A program made the translations under genes and the position numbers. From the NCBI GenBank assembly GCA_951394045.1, contig OX595987.1, positions 4,154,001-4,218,000 on the forward strand: DNA of 64,000 nucleotides, given 5' to 3'. Positions 11,134 through 20,235 of this stretch are shown here, one piece after another (within the stretch, counting starts at the first letter, position 1; each line of letters starts with the position of its first letter). This DNA comes from Nitzschia sp. DOCU1. Its lineage: Eukaryota > Bacillariophyta > Bacillariophyceae > Bacillariales > Bacillariaceae. The notes under the pieces are model-generated. The model was not told the DNA's origin, did no database searches, and saw only the letters and a program-made list of their open reading frames with translations.

Positions 11134-13212
11134 CTATTGCCGTCTATTATCTTGGCATTCATTGCCGTCAAGGCAGCAAATCGTACAGCATGAGCAAGTC
11201 ACTTGCACTTCACCCGAGCAATCCGAAGAAAAGCCATGAGGGTCACCGGTGGCATCTATACTCGCCGTGAAAGCCTCGCAGACTGAAGATCCGACCGTCC
11301 CAGTCAATGCGTTACCCTCCAAACGCAAGACCAACAAGTCTTCGTTCCAGAGGTTGGCCAAGGAGTCGGGAATCGATCCTGTCAGCTCATTGTTACGCAG
11401 ATCCAGCAGCACCAAAGAACTCCAGCTGTACGAACTCAAAGTGTCTGGGATGGTTCCCGAGAGACGATTCTGTTGGAGGGAAGCCTCCGCCGGACTAAGA
11501 AGAGTATCTGGCAATGTTCCTGTCAGACCAATGTCATTAAGGGTGAGTGTCTTGAGTTGTGGTAGCGTCCACAAGTCAATAGGAAAAGGTGCGTCACGCA
11601 TGCTTGTGGCTCCTTCCATGTCGAAGACTTGCAGTTGTTCAAGTTCACCCAACTCACTTGGAAATGTTCCAGATATCCCCACAAACTTGGCTGAAAAGAG
11701 TGTCAAATTCTGGAGAATGCTTATGGAAGATGGGATCGTCCCGACCAGCAATGGGTTCATATCTAGAACAAGTGTTTGTAGGTCGGTCAGAAGAGTAATT
11801 TCATCTGGTAGCTTTCCATTCAAGTTGTTGTCTGCAAGAAAAAGGGATCGAATCCGTATTGGGGGAGCAACGTTTCCAGAGTATTGGCCTACTTGACCGC
11901 CTCCGCCCTGTTGGGGCCGCTCCTGCAGTCCTCGCAGAAGCTGTCTACCTCCTACAATCCTGCGACCCTGATCCTGAATGTCACACAAGTCTCCAGGGTA
12001 CCAATCACAAATACTCATATCATGCTCCAGCCAGCCATCGCTGTTCCTCCATTCGGAAGGCCCTCCAGTAGCATAGTACAGAGTAGCCAATGCGTATGTT
12101 TCCCATACCAACTCGTCAGTTTGCATAATCTGATTTGTCACCATCCAACCATATGCTTCATTCTGTGCAGAACCCGACACTTGCACCAACGGAGACTTGG
12201 TGGCCAGAAGATTTCGCAGCACTGCTGCATCTTGTGGCGTATAGTTCTTTGTTGCTGCAGTCGAGTCGGGGCTGTCAGCACTACTAGATCCCGAACCACT
12301 TCCAAGCAGCCCCACCACGAGCCCCGCCACAACAGCAGTGCAAACCACTAAGCAGCCCATGATCCATCCCCACTTGCGCAAGAATGGCGGGCTCTTCGCA
12401 GATGCCGGATTATCTTCACCCGGTTGTATCGACATTGGGGCATGTTCATTTTCCTTATCGATTTCCATCACAACTTCTTCTTCCTCGTCCTCGATTTCCA
12501 CGACAACTTGTTGGGCCGTCACAGCCTCCGATAACACTTGGCGGCGAATCTGAGCTTCTAATTCATCGCACAAGACAGCTGACACGGGGGTAGCATGAAT
12601 TTCGTTGATGTTGTTGTGACTGAGGACACTGCAACTTGCATCCACACTAGCAGCTTGACTTGATCTTAAAAATCCTTCGGTGTTCTTGACTCGGGCTCGA
12701 ACAGCGCCAAGACCTACGGCATAAGCCCCGGCATGGTATTCATGTGCTGCCTCCACAGAATGCTCATCTCCCTCACTTAGGTCCTCAAGGTCGTCGTCGT
12801 CTTCCAGATGTTCTTCTTGACGGCGTCTCCTTGATCTAGCCGTTTCACACGTTTGAGCCCCATCGTTCGCGCCGCGTCCTCTTGTGTTTTCGTGTGCCTG
12901 CGAGCGTAGTCTCTCTTTCGCTCGCTTTTTCTTTCTTCGACGACTACTAAGCTCCTGCCGCGTCTTCTCCGAGGATGCTCCTTGGCTGCCGGAAGAGGTG
13001 TTGCTCCCAGTAGGTTCTTGGACTCGATGGATATGGTCCCTACTCGGAGAAATTGGGGGCTGGAAAGATTTGGTCTTAAACAAGGAATCATCGTCGTCGG
13101 GGAGATGGCTCAGGGGCCTTTCTTGTTGGTTTCCGGCGGGATTATTCCGGCTGGGTCGGATCATTCTTCCACTAGCACCCCCGTCTTCGTGCAGAAACGA
13201 TGCAAAGGGCAT
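11134..13212 (-). CDS. LRR single-pass membrane protein, complete
   Basis: The protein has 692 residues. Residues 1-280 are charged and disordered, with a basic cluster (SSRRRKKKRAKERLR) and acidic runs. Residues 283-304 (WIMGCLVVCTAVVAGLVVGL) form one strong transmembrane helix. The region after the helix carries WETYALATLYYATGGPSEW and CDWYPGDLCD, and then about seven to eight plant-type LRRs (for example LPDEITLLTDLQTLVLD, GTIPSSIS and LTGSIPDSLANLW). The C-terminus is a Cys-rich cap ending with CSCCTICC. The topology is probably type II, with LRRs outside the cell or in the lumen and a long cytosolic tail without a kinase. The neighbouring paralog at 1-1430 shares the TM-to-LRR half but has a shorter tail. 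A second possible start is at Met17. Ligand and partner are unknown. Confidence 0.85.
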   Translation of the reverse strand: MPFASFLHEDGGASGRMIRPSRNNPAGNQQERPLSHLPDDDDSLFKTKSFQPPISPSRDHIHRVQEPTGSNTSSGSQGASSEKTRQELSSRRRKKKRAKERLRSQAHENTRGRGANDGAQTCETARSRRRRQEEHLEDDDDLEDLSEGDEHSVEAAHEYHAGAYAVGLGAVRARVKNTEGFLRSSQAASVDASCSVLSHNNINEIHATPVSAVLCDELEAQIRRQVLSEAVTAQQVVVEIEDEEEEVVMEIDKENEHAPMSIQPGEDNPASAKSPPFLRKWGWIMGCLVVCTAVVAGLVVGLLGSGSGSSSADSPDSTAATKNYTPQDAAVLRNLLATKSPLVQVSGSAQNEAYGWMVTNQIMQTDELVWETYALATLYYATGGPSEWRNSDGWLEHDMSICDWYPGDLCDIQDQGRRIVGGRQLLRGLQERPQQGGGGQVGQYSGNVAPPIRIRSLFLADNNLNGKLPDEITLLTDLQTLVLDMNPLLVGTIPSSISILQNLTLFSAKFVGISGTFPSELGELEQLQVFDMEGATSMRDAPFPIDLWTLPQLKTLTLNDIGLTGTLPDTLLSPAEASLQQNRLSGTIPDTLSSYSWSSLVLLDLRNNELTGSIPDSLANLWNEDLLVLRLEGNALTGTVGSSVCEAFTASIDATGDPHGFSSDCSGEVQVTCSCCTICCLDGNECQDNRRQ

Positions 13213-13597
13213 CTTAGGTGGCGACGAGTGTGTTGGTGTTATGTTGCCATCTTAAGTGTGATAACTTCGTACCAGGTAGCAAGAATGATACGGAGGAGAA
13301 ACGCGAATTATTCTATCGTGACAACGTGTTCGGTTTGCGTGAGACTCAGGAAAGGGCCTGGCCGTCGTAGGCCAGTCACGACCATCAGTCATTTGATTTC
13401 ACCTGCCTCGTTTATGCCACGTGGAATGCCCTGATCACTAATGTCTCGTCGCTAGCTAGGAAGTCGGTCCAATCATCGAAGACCGCATAGCCTCCATTGC
13501 TCTTGCTCGGCTTGAATTGGCCATAGCAAAAGACTACATGGTACGACACAATCAAAGCTTTACAGGTAGGCAGTAGCTGCACCACAAAAGTCTAGTA
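13213..13597. other. Intergenic region
   Basis: This is 385 bases between the second LRR gene (start at 13212) and the 3' end of the large MORN gene. It should hold the LRR promoter and the MORN 3' UTR. No element was recognised. Confidence 0.5.
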
Positions 13598-16500
13598 TTA
13601 CTGCACGGCTTGAGGTCGACCATTCTCCCAAATACCTCGCCGGACAGTACCATCCGCTCCCTTTTCCACACCCTTTCCATGGGCGACGCCATCTAAAAAC
13701 TCGCCTTGGTAACTACTACCATCCGAAAACAACAACAAACCATTGCCATGATATCGTCCATTTTTCCAATGGCCTTCATAGAAACCGCCATCAAATTTAT
13801 AGCGGCCTTCTCCCTCAAAGACACCATTGGCAAATTCGCCCTCATACAAATTACCATTGGCAAAATTAAAGGTACCCTTGCCCTGGCGTTTGTCTTCATG
13901 AAATTCTCCACGATAGACATTGCCATTTTTCCATGTATACACGCCGGTACCATGACGAGCATCATAGACAAAAGTACCTTCATAGCAGTCGCCATTGGGA
14001 TTGACCCATCGACCATGGCCATGCCATCGACCACTTTTCCATTCTCCGGCATATTGACGTTCATTGTCGTACTTCATTTGACCGAAGCCATGAGGCAAAT
14101 GGTCGTCTTTGGATATGGTGCCCGTGTAAATGCCACCATCTCCATACTTGTCTTGGACGGTGGCCCCGTCGACGCGAATGACCGGCTTGGATGAGCGGCT
14201 GCTTTTGGAGGACGATGACCTGGTATTGCTGTTGGGCCGGGTTGCCACGGGAGCCATGATATCAAAGGATTGGCCAGAGGCGTTGAGAGATTGAAAGGAT
14301 TGTGTCGAGCCATGATTCAGGCTGCCATTGGAAAGATGTAGATCGCTCGATTGACTACTCTCGTGCTTGCTGGTGCTGTGGCGGGAGGAAGGTTTGGGAC
14401 TGAGATTGGTCAATTTGGGGGGAGGTGCCTTTTCGGGTGGATGCTTCAACTCCTCTTCTTCTTCCTCGTCAGCCAATTCCTCCTCGTACTCTTCGTCGTA
14501 GTCGTCGTCGTCATCGTCGTTATCCTCATCATGCTGCTGGTGCCCACTGTTGTCGTTCTGTTCTTCGGAATCATCGTCACCGACGCCATCGTCTGGTTGT
14601 GGTACGGCAGTATCGTCTTCTTCACCCGAATCAAAACCATCTTCTAGCGGCAATCGTTTGGCGAATCCCGCATTGTGTATTGCCTTGCGCGGTCCAATTT
14701 CTTCTCCGTCCTCCTCTCCATCGTCGCCATGGCCTCCATCTCGGAGGTACGATCCGGTGGTAAGGCAAGAGACTGGACTGAGATTCAAACTTCGATTGTA
14801 TTCCAAATAGCCCTTGTTCGTAAAAGGTAAATGTCCAAGTTCTTCGGCATCAAAATTATCATAGGCACTATTCTCTTCATCTTCTGCCGTCGCCATGGCC
14901 GCCTTGCCGTAGACACGTTCTTGCAAAATTTGTTCTTCGGTTTTATTGTGCATGGATTCTCCCAAATGCCGGCGAGACGGTCCTTCCAAATGCTGCTCCA
15001 ACAAGGTGCGTTTCGGTTTCGGCTGTGTTTCGACTTGAGGGACGGTAAATTCAATTTCTTTGGTTGTGGATGTAGGCGGCGGAGCAGGGCCTTGGAAACT
15101 ACTACGTAGTTTGCGAGAACTGGAGCTGTGGTTGGGTGACACGACAATTTCACTCGAACGTCCAGGCATCTTGCGTGCGCTGTTGTTGGAATTGCCATCC
15201 AGGGGCGGCGATGATAATTGAATCTCACTTTGCCATAGATTTCTGGCGCTGGTATCCTTGGGTGAAAGAACAATTTCGGATGTATTATTCGCATGGCTCT
15301 TTCGTCCACCACTTTGTTGTTTGGGAGACTTGACGACTGTTTTCTTTGGTGACGACGTTGCCTGGCCTGCTGCCTTCTTGATACTCTTGATGAGAGATTT
15401 TCGTAACTTGACCGATGACGGCGTTGGCATGGTTCCCAAGGCTTTACTAGCTTCCAATATCAATTGTTCGCTGGCATTAAATTTGACGTGCGCCACGCTG
15501 GTCTTGCGCCCCACAAGTTCATGTTCTTTTTGCTGTTGCTCTTCTGGAAGAGTACGATCCGGTCGTCCCCATACAGCACTGGCATCAAATTGAATTTCCT
15601 CCATTTGTTGTTTGCGGAATCCTACTGGTGCAGTAGCATGGCCATCAAATGCAGCTGGTTGGCTTTTTCGCAAACCGGCCGGGACCGAACCAGGAGTTGT
15701 AGGCGGCGGCGGAGGCACGGAAGCGGTTTGTTCTTGTTCGTAGACAGTCGGGAAAAAGGCAATCTCTTGAGAATGGGACCGAGGGCGCTGATATTCTGGT
15801 TGTTGCTGTTGTTGTGGTTCAGGAGGGGAAGAGGAGCATAAATCTTCTGGTTGTAACGAGATATCCGTCGACACTAGGGAGAAATGACGTTGCAATGGGG
15901 CGTCCGAATAATCCTCGTCGATATCTGTTGGTCGAGATGATAATTTGCGTTGAAGCTGCTGTTGCGGCTGCTGCTGCTGTTGGGGCACTCCTGAACGAAC
16001 GACAACTTGATCGGTGTCTGTATCCATGGTATATTGGGATCCCATGCGATCATACGTCGAATAGGTGGCGGCTCCATCATGACTTTGAATACGATGCATA
16101 CTCAGTACGCGAGGGGATGCCGAAACACTGTCTTGTTGCCAAGTACTTGTCGTAACTAGACTCTGGGACGCTTCGGAATAGCCCATGGTCGTCGAATAGT
16201 CCATGGTCGACGGTTGTCCTGATGCCATACTGGAATAAACAGACGAAGCCAAAATTTTGGCCTTGCCAGTATCCCATGAAGTATCTTCTCCTCGTCCGTG
16301 GTTTGAATCGTCAGACTCGTCCCCTTCTGGGGGCGGCGGCGGCGGTGGGGGTGGGCCTGCTTGTGCTGGAGCAACAACGGCAGCATCTCCTACACGCGAG
16401 GGGGATGAAGAGGGCGAAGTATCACGGGAAGCCACAGCACCACTGGACAGTCTTTGCGGCAAGGTTGGTGGTGCAGCATTTTCCGGGCTGTTAAAGGACA

Positions 16501-17713
16501 CTTGCCGCCGAGGACCAGCAGTCGGTCTGGACGACGAAGAAGGAGTACCCGCGAAATCGTGATCATAGCTGGAGGCTTGTCGAATGGGCAATTTGGGAGC
16601 CGCAACTGCCGTAACAGTAGTGTTTCTTGGTGGTAGTCTCGGGAGTGTTGAGGCCGCCGACATGTCACGAGTAGTGCTTTCTTCGGTTGTAAGGGCGGAG
16701 AAGTCGTCCGACCCATGCCGTTCTCGTTGTGGTTGTTGCTGCATCTGCTCGTGTCTGGGTTCCGATGCTTTTCGGCCCGGTAATTTGGGTGGAGCTTCCA
16801 CGCTGGCCACTCCTAGACTCGACTCGGACAGTTCCTGTTGATGCCGAAGCACGTCCTGTTCACTACTTCCACTACTTGTTCCACTCCCTCTTCGTCGTTC
16901 GGATGCTCGTTTCTTGGCGATTGTCTTGATCATACGCAGTTCTTGCGTAATGGTCTTTTGTTGCCGATCAACTGTCGTTTGTAAATTGGCAATTTGTCCA
17001 TCCTTGGCTTCTATCGAAGCTTTGAGCTGTTCCACTTGCTGCCTTAATTGTTCTAGTTCTGAACTCGGCTTGATCGATTCACTCCATTGTTGAACATGCC
17101 ACGTTCTCCATACAGCTTGCTGAATATACCGCCACACAGTGGCATGCGAATATTGCAGTGGCTGTTGCTGTGATTGATTTTGTGGTTGATCATCGTCGTC
17201 TTCATCGTCAATATCCTCATCGCCCGCGTCATCTTCATCGTCTTGCTTTTCTCCACTTTTTTGACTTGCAGCATCCGTGGTGGTGGTGGTGGTGGTAGCA
17301 GGAGTCGTATCATCCAGCGCCCCCCATTCCCAGTCTTTATAGCCTTGAAAGTCCGTATGAAGCAATTTGATTTGTTCAATATTGGGCGCCATACTTCTTC
17401 GTTGTCGATAGACATTCCCGAATTCCATTTCGGATTCACAAATCCGACAGGTGACAATGAGCTGCGGCTGTTCAAAGTTACAAACTACTACCGTAGGATG
17501 TCGTAAACATTTGCCAGTTTCAGGACAACACCCCAAGGCCCGACAAAAGTCTTGATGCATGGTAGCTGTTGTTTTAAAAGTTCCACCGGGACTACCGCTG
17601 CCGCTGCTGCTACTGCCAGGAGAAGCTTTGGTAGGAGATTTGGGGGGCCTGGGTGTTATAATTGGATTAGTAGCAGCGGGAGGCAAAGGAGAAGAAGTAG
17701 CCGACGACGACAT
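13598..17713 (-). CDS. Large MORN-repeat protein (1371 aa) with coiled coil
   Basis: This is a single-exon frame of 1371 residues. The N-terminal 50 residues are Ser/Pro-rich. A Cys-containing segment follows (FCRALGCCPETGKCLRHP ... VTCRICESEMEFG) with CxxC-type spacing that could bind zinc. A coiled coil lies near residues 215-275 (SELEQLRQQVEQLKASIEA). About 900 residues of Ser/Pro/Gln-rich and acidic disordered sequence come next. The C-terminal 180 residues hold about eight MORN repeats (YAGEWKSGRWHGHGRW, YEGTFVYDARHGTG, YRGEFHEDKRQGKG). The order (N-terminal Cys segment, coiled coil, acidic disorder, C-terminal MORN) resembles that of MORN protein 1, including the lead-in of the MORN block (DKYGDGGIYTG here, DPYGEKGVYTG there), so the two are probably distant paralogs. 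A scaffold role at membranes or cytoskeleton is a guess. Confidence 0.85.
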   Translation of the reverse strand: MSSSATSSPLPPAATNPIITPRPPKSPTKASPGSSSSGSGSPGGTFKTTATMHQDFCRALGCCPETGKCLRHPTVVVCNFEQPQLIVTCRICESEMEFGNVYRQRRSMAPNIEQIKLLHTDFQGYKDWEWGALDDTTPATTTTTTTDAASQKSGEKQDDEDDAGDEDIDDEDDDDQPQNQSQQQPLQYSHATVWRYIQQAVWRTWHVQQWSESIKPSSELEQLRQQVEQLKASIEAKDGQIANLQTTVDRQQKTITQELRMIKTIAKKRASERRRGSGTSSGSSEQDVLRHQQELSESSLGVASVEAPPKLPGRKASEPRHEQMQQQPQRERHGSDDFSALTTEESTTRDMSAASTLPRLPPRNTTVTAVAAPKLPIRQASSYDHDFAGTPSSSSRPTAGPRRQVSFNSPENAAPPTLPQRLSSGAVASRDTSPSSSPSRVGDAAVVAPAQAGPPPPPPPPPEGDESDDSNHGRGEDTSWDTGKAKILASSVYSSMASGQPSTMDYSTTMGYSEASQSLVTTSTWQQDSVSASPRVLSMHRIQSHDGAATYSTYDRMGSQYTMDTDTDQVVVRSGVPQQQQQPQQQLQRKLSSRPTDIDEDYSDAPLQRHFSLVSTDISLQPEDLCSSSPPEPQQQQQPEYQRPRSHSQEIAFFPTVYEQEQTASVPPPPPTTPGSVPAGLRKSQPAAFDGHATAPVGFRKQQMEEIQFDASAVWGRPDRTLPEEQQQKEHELVGRKTSVAHVKFNASEQLILEASKALGTMPTPSSVKLRKSLIKSIKKAAGQATSSPKKTVVKSPKQQSGGRKSHANNTSEIVLSPKDTSARNLWQSEIQLSSPPLDGNSNNSARKMPGRSSEIVVSPNHSSSSRKLRSSFQGPAPPPTSTTKEIEFTVPQVETQPKPKRTLLEQHLEGPSRRHLGESMHNKTEEQILQERVYGKAAMATAEDEENSAYDNFDAEELGHLPFTNKGYLEYNRSLNLSPVSCLTTGSYLRDGGHGDDGEEDGEEIGPRKAIHNAGFAKRLPLEDGFDSGEEDDTAVPQPDDGVGDDDSEEQNDNSGHQQHDEDNDDDDDDYDEEYEEELADEEEEEELKHPPEKAPPPKLTNLSPKPSSRHSTSKHESSQSSDLHLSNGSLNHGSTQSFQSLNASGQSFDIMAPVATRPNSNTRSSSSKSSRSSKPVIRVDGATVQDKYGDGGIYTGTISKDDHLPHGFGQMKYDNERQYAGEWKSGRWHGHGRWVNPNGDCYEGTFVYDARHGTGVYTWKNGNVYRGEFHEDKRQGKGTFNFANGNLYEGEFANGVFEGEGRYKFDGGFYEGHWKNGRYHGNGLLLFSDGSSYQGEFLDGVAHGKGVEKGADGTVRRGIWENGRPQAVQ

Positions 17714-18541
17714 GGTTTCTGGAGGCTTTTAAGCGTGCAGAAGCAATCAGAGACCCCCCAAGGTGGATACAGACAACCCACCACGTTTACAAAAACCGTT
17801 TTCTGATTTCGTTCGTGGGTGTGGACCGAATGACTGCTCCTGAATCAATAAAAGGCGGAAGGAACTAGCAGAAAATACTACTACTCAAACTAGTGGTACA
17901 GACGCCCCCTGGCGAGCAATATAGTGATACTGTCAAAGTAAAGGATGATGTGTATGGAGTGGGTAAATGTCTCAAAGTAGTAATAATGCGTTTCGTTACG
18001 CCATCACCTCTCGGGTATCGAAACGATCGTTCGCGCCGTGCGGTGGGGCAGAGAACCCAAACCGCGTCATGGTCATTCCCGTCGGCTTCCAAGGGTTTTG
18101 GCGGGAGAATGGTCATTCATGGCCGGCGCGGTTCGGGTAGGCGCGTCGCGATGGGAATGCTGGCTCGTGGTGTTTCAGTATTGGTATTGTACCTACGATA
18201 CCTGGTATCATAAATACAGACGGTGCGGCGCTAGCTAGCTAGAGTAGAATTTTAACGGGCTACAACACAACGCTATGACTACACTATAATGCGCAGTACT
18301 AGTAGTACTTTTTTCGTGCCGTATGAGATCCGAATCTTTTATACAGTCACTGTTCCTGGCAGATTGTAGTAGTCAAAATCGCCATTGTTCCACCACGAGC
18401 TGTGTGAGTAGGCGGCTGGGCACCATTGGCGCCTACGAAAAGCAACTGCTAACACGTTCCAGCATCCAATTATTGTCCTATATGGCAGTGTTTCCAGTGC
18501 CATGCAATCCTTGGGCAGCGTAGGTACATGGCAAGTTATCT
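17714..18541. other. Intergenic region, no supported gene
   Basis: 828 bases between the MORN gene start and the 3' end of the EF-hand-less kinase. Frames of 60-106 codons occur on both strands without domain features. No repeats were noticed. Confidence 0.5.
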
Positions 18542-19757
18542 TTAGTTCTCTCCCAGCATGGAATTGTCGACTCGTTTTCGTAACTTGATTCCAAGAAGAA
18601 AACGACTAAAGCCTTCTCTACGCCCGTTTTTCATTTGAATGGGTTTTGATGCTGGCGGTGTAGTAGCATGGGCTGATTGATGCGATCCCCAATTCTTCCA
18701 AGAATACTGAGGACGATGCTGGGGAGGGGCAGATTGTGATGGAGATGGAAGAAAGCAAGCTCGTCGAGAGACTCCTTCAGGTTGAACTTGTTCGTTTTGT
18801 AACCACGGATCTTGCAGAGCTTCTCGAGCCGTAGGACGTTGTTCGGGGTCACGATTCAATAATCGCAATATAAATTGTTTCGCTTCCTCCGAGATATCAT
18901 CCCAACTCGGAGATGGAAACTCCACGGGTGCATTCTTGACTAATTGTAGCGTTTGAAACTCATTATCGGCATGAAAGGGCGGATAGCCGCAAAGGATTAC
19001 ATAGGCGATAATTCCTATGCTCCATACATCACACTTGTTGGTATAGTCCTTGGCCAATACGACTTCGGGGGCCACATAATAGACTGTCCCTACTCGTGAT
19101 GTCATGATATTGTCGGGACTGAATCGGGACAAGCCAAAATCAATAATCTTAACGGGGGAGTCGTCTCGTTTGTTCAATAGGAGAAAGTTTTCCACTTTTA
19201 AATCCCGATGACAAATATGAAGGGAATGACAATAATCAATAGCATCCAAGATATTTCGCAATATACGTGCGGCATCGTATTCGGAAAAGTGTTCTCCTTT
19301 CAAGGATTTTTCGACGACTCGATCATAGAGCTCTCCTCCAGTACAGAGCTCCGTCACCAAATGAATTTTCGTTGGTTCTTCAAAGGCATCGTACAATTTG
19401 ATAATGTGTGGATGGTCGATTTTGGTTAACAAGTCGACTTCTTTTTTCAACAAGTCCAAATCAGGCACTTTTGTTTTAAGGATGGTTTTGACCGCGTATA
19501 CCTTGCCAGTCGTTCGATGTTGACATTTGCGTACGACACCAAACGTGCCATGTCCAATCGTTTGTTGTAACTTGTATCTATGCATAACAAGGAACACGAG
19601 TCAGCAAGTGAGCGGACGATGGATGAATCAAGCATTACAGGTTACGGCTCATGACATACTTTTTCGAAATGTCAGACAATCCAGCTCCGAGCACAAAATG
19701 ATCTGCGTCGTTGCTGCTGTTCCTGCTGTTTTTATCAGTCAATGGTGACCCCGTCAT
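18542..19757 (-). CDS. CDPK-related protein kinase lacking EF-hands, two exons
   Basis: Exons are inferred at 19757-19660 and 19577-18542, with an 82-base GT-AG intron, giving 377 residues. The kinase domain starts KYKLQQTIGHGTFGVVRK. It has the catalytic Lys in YAVKTILK, HRDLKVENFLLL, the DFG motif (IIDFGLSRF), GTVYYVAPEV and AYVILCGYPPF, so all catalytic residues are present. It is closest to the CDPK at 3768. After the kinase, a Pro/Ser-rich linker leads to RREGFSRFLLGIKLRKRVD, which aligns with the CDPK junction RRTAFQKFLASLKIKKALD. The protein then ends within a few residues, where the EF-hand domain would start. It is therefore probably not directly calcium-regulated. The first intron falls at the same codon and phase as in the CDPK, but the CDPK's later introns are absent. 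The short N-terminal exon is Ser/Asn-rich and shows no targeting signal. Confidence 0.82.
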
Positions 19758-20235
19758 TGTAGTTTGTTTGTCTTCGTCGTTGTCGTACAATGAGATGAGG
19801 GTGGATGTGGTTTACAACAACGAGTTAAAGGAAGAAATCAATCAACGAGTGATGGCAGGAAGAAAGAACAAATCTTTGAGGCACGTGCCACTTTGGCTGA
19901 CGTCGATCTTTCATCATCAAATCATCGCCTCCATCCTCCTCCGCAAAAGATGTTTGACTTCTCCGAGTGAGGGTGATGTTTTCTCCCCACCGTTGTGGGA
20001 CGCAATCCGTGATCCACGCAACAAAGGAAGGACAAAACGTCATGGTCGTCGTTTGCTGTCATGAGTCTCGTGAGACCGCTTGCCGACTATGGGATTTGGA
20101 GGGGCCAGGTTTAGTAATAGCAATCCTTTAATAGAGTGAATTCAACTCGCACTTGCTACGAGTCAACTAATAGTAAAGCCAACTCGGCGACAACATGGCG
20201 ATTTTTCGATAGCCACGCCCTACCGGCCATGCTTG
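19758..20235. other. Intergenic region
   Basis: 478 bases between the kinase start and the nucleoporin stop, with both genes on the minus strand. It should include the kinase promoter. Small frames are not supported. Confidence 0.5.
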
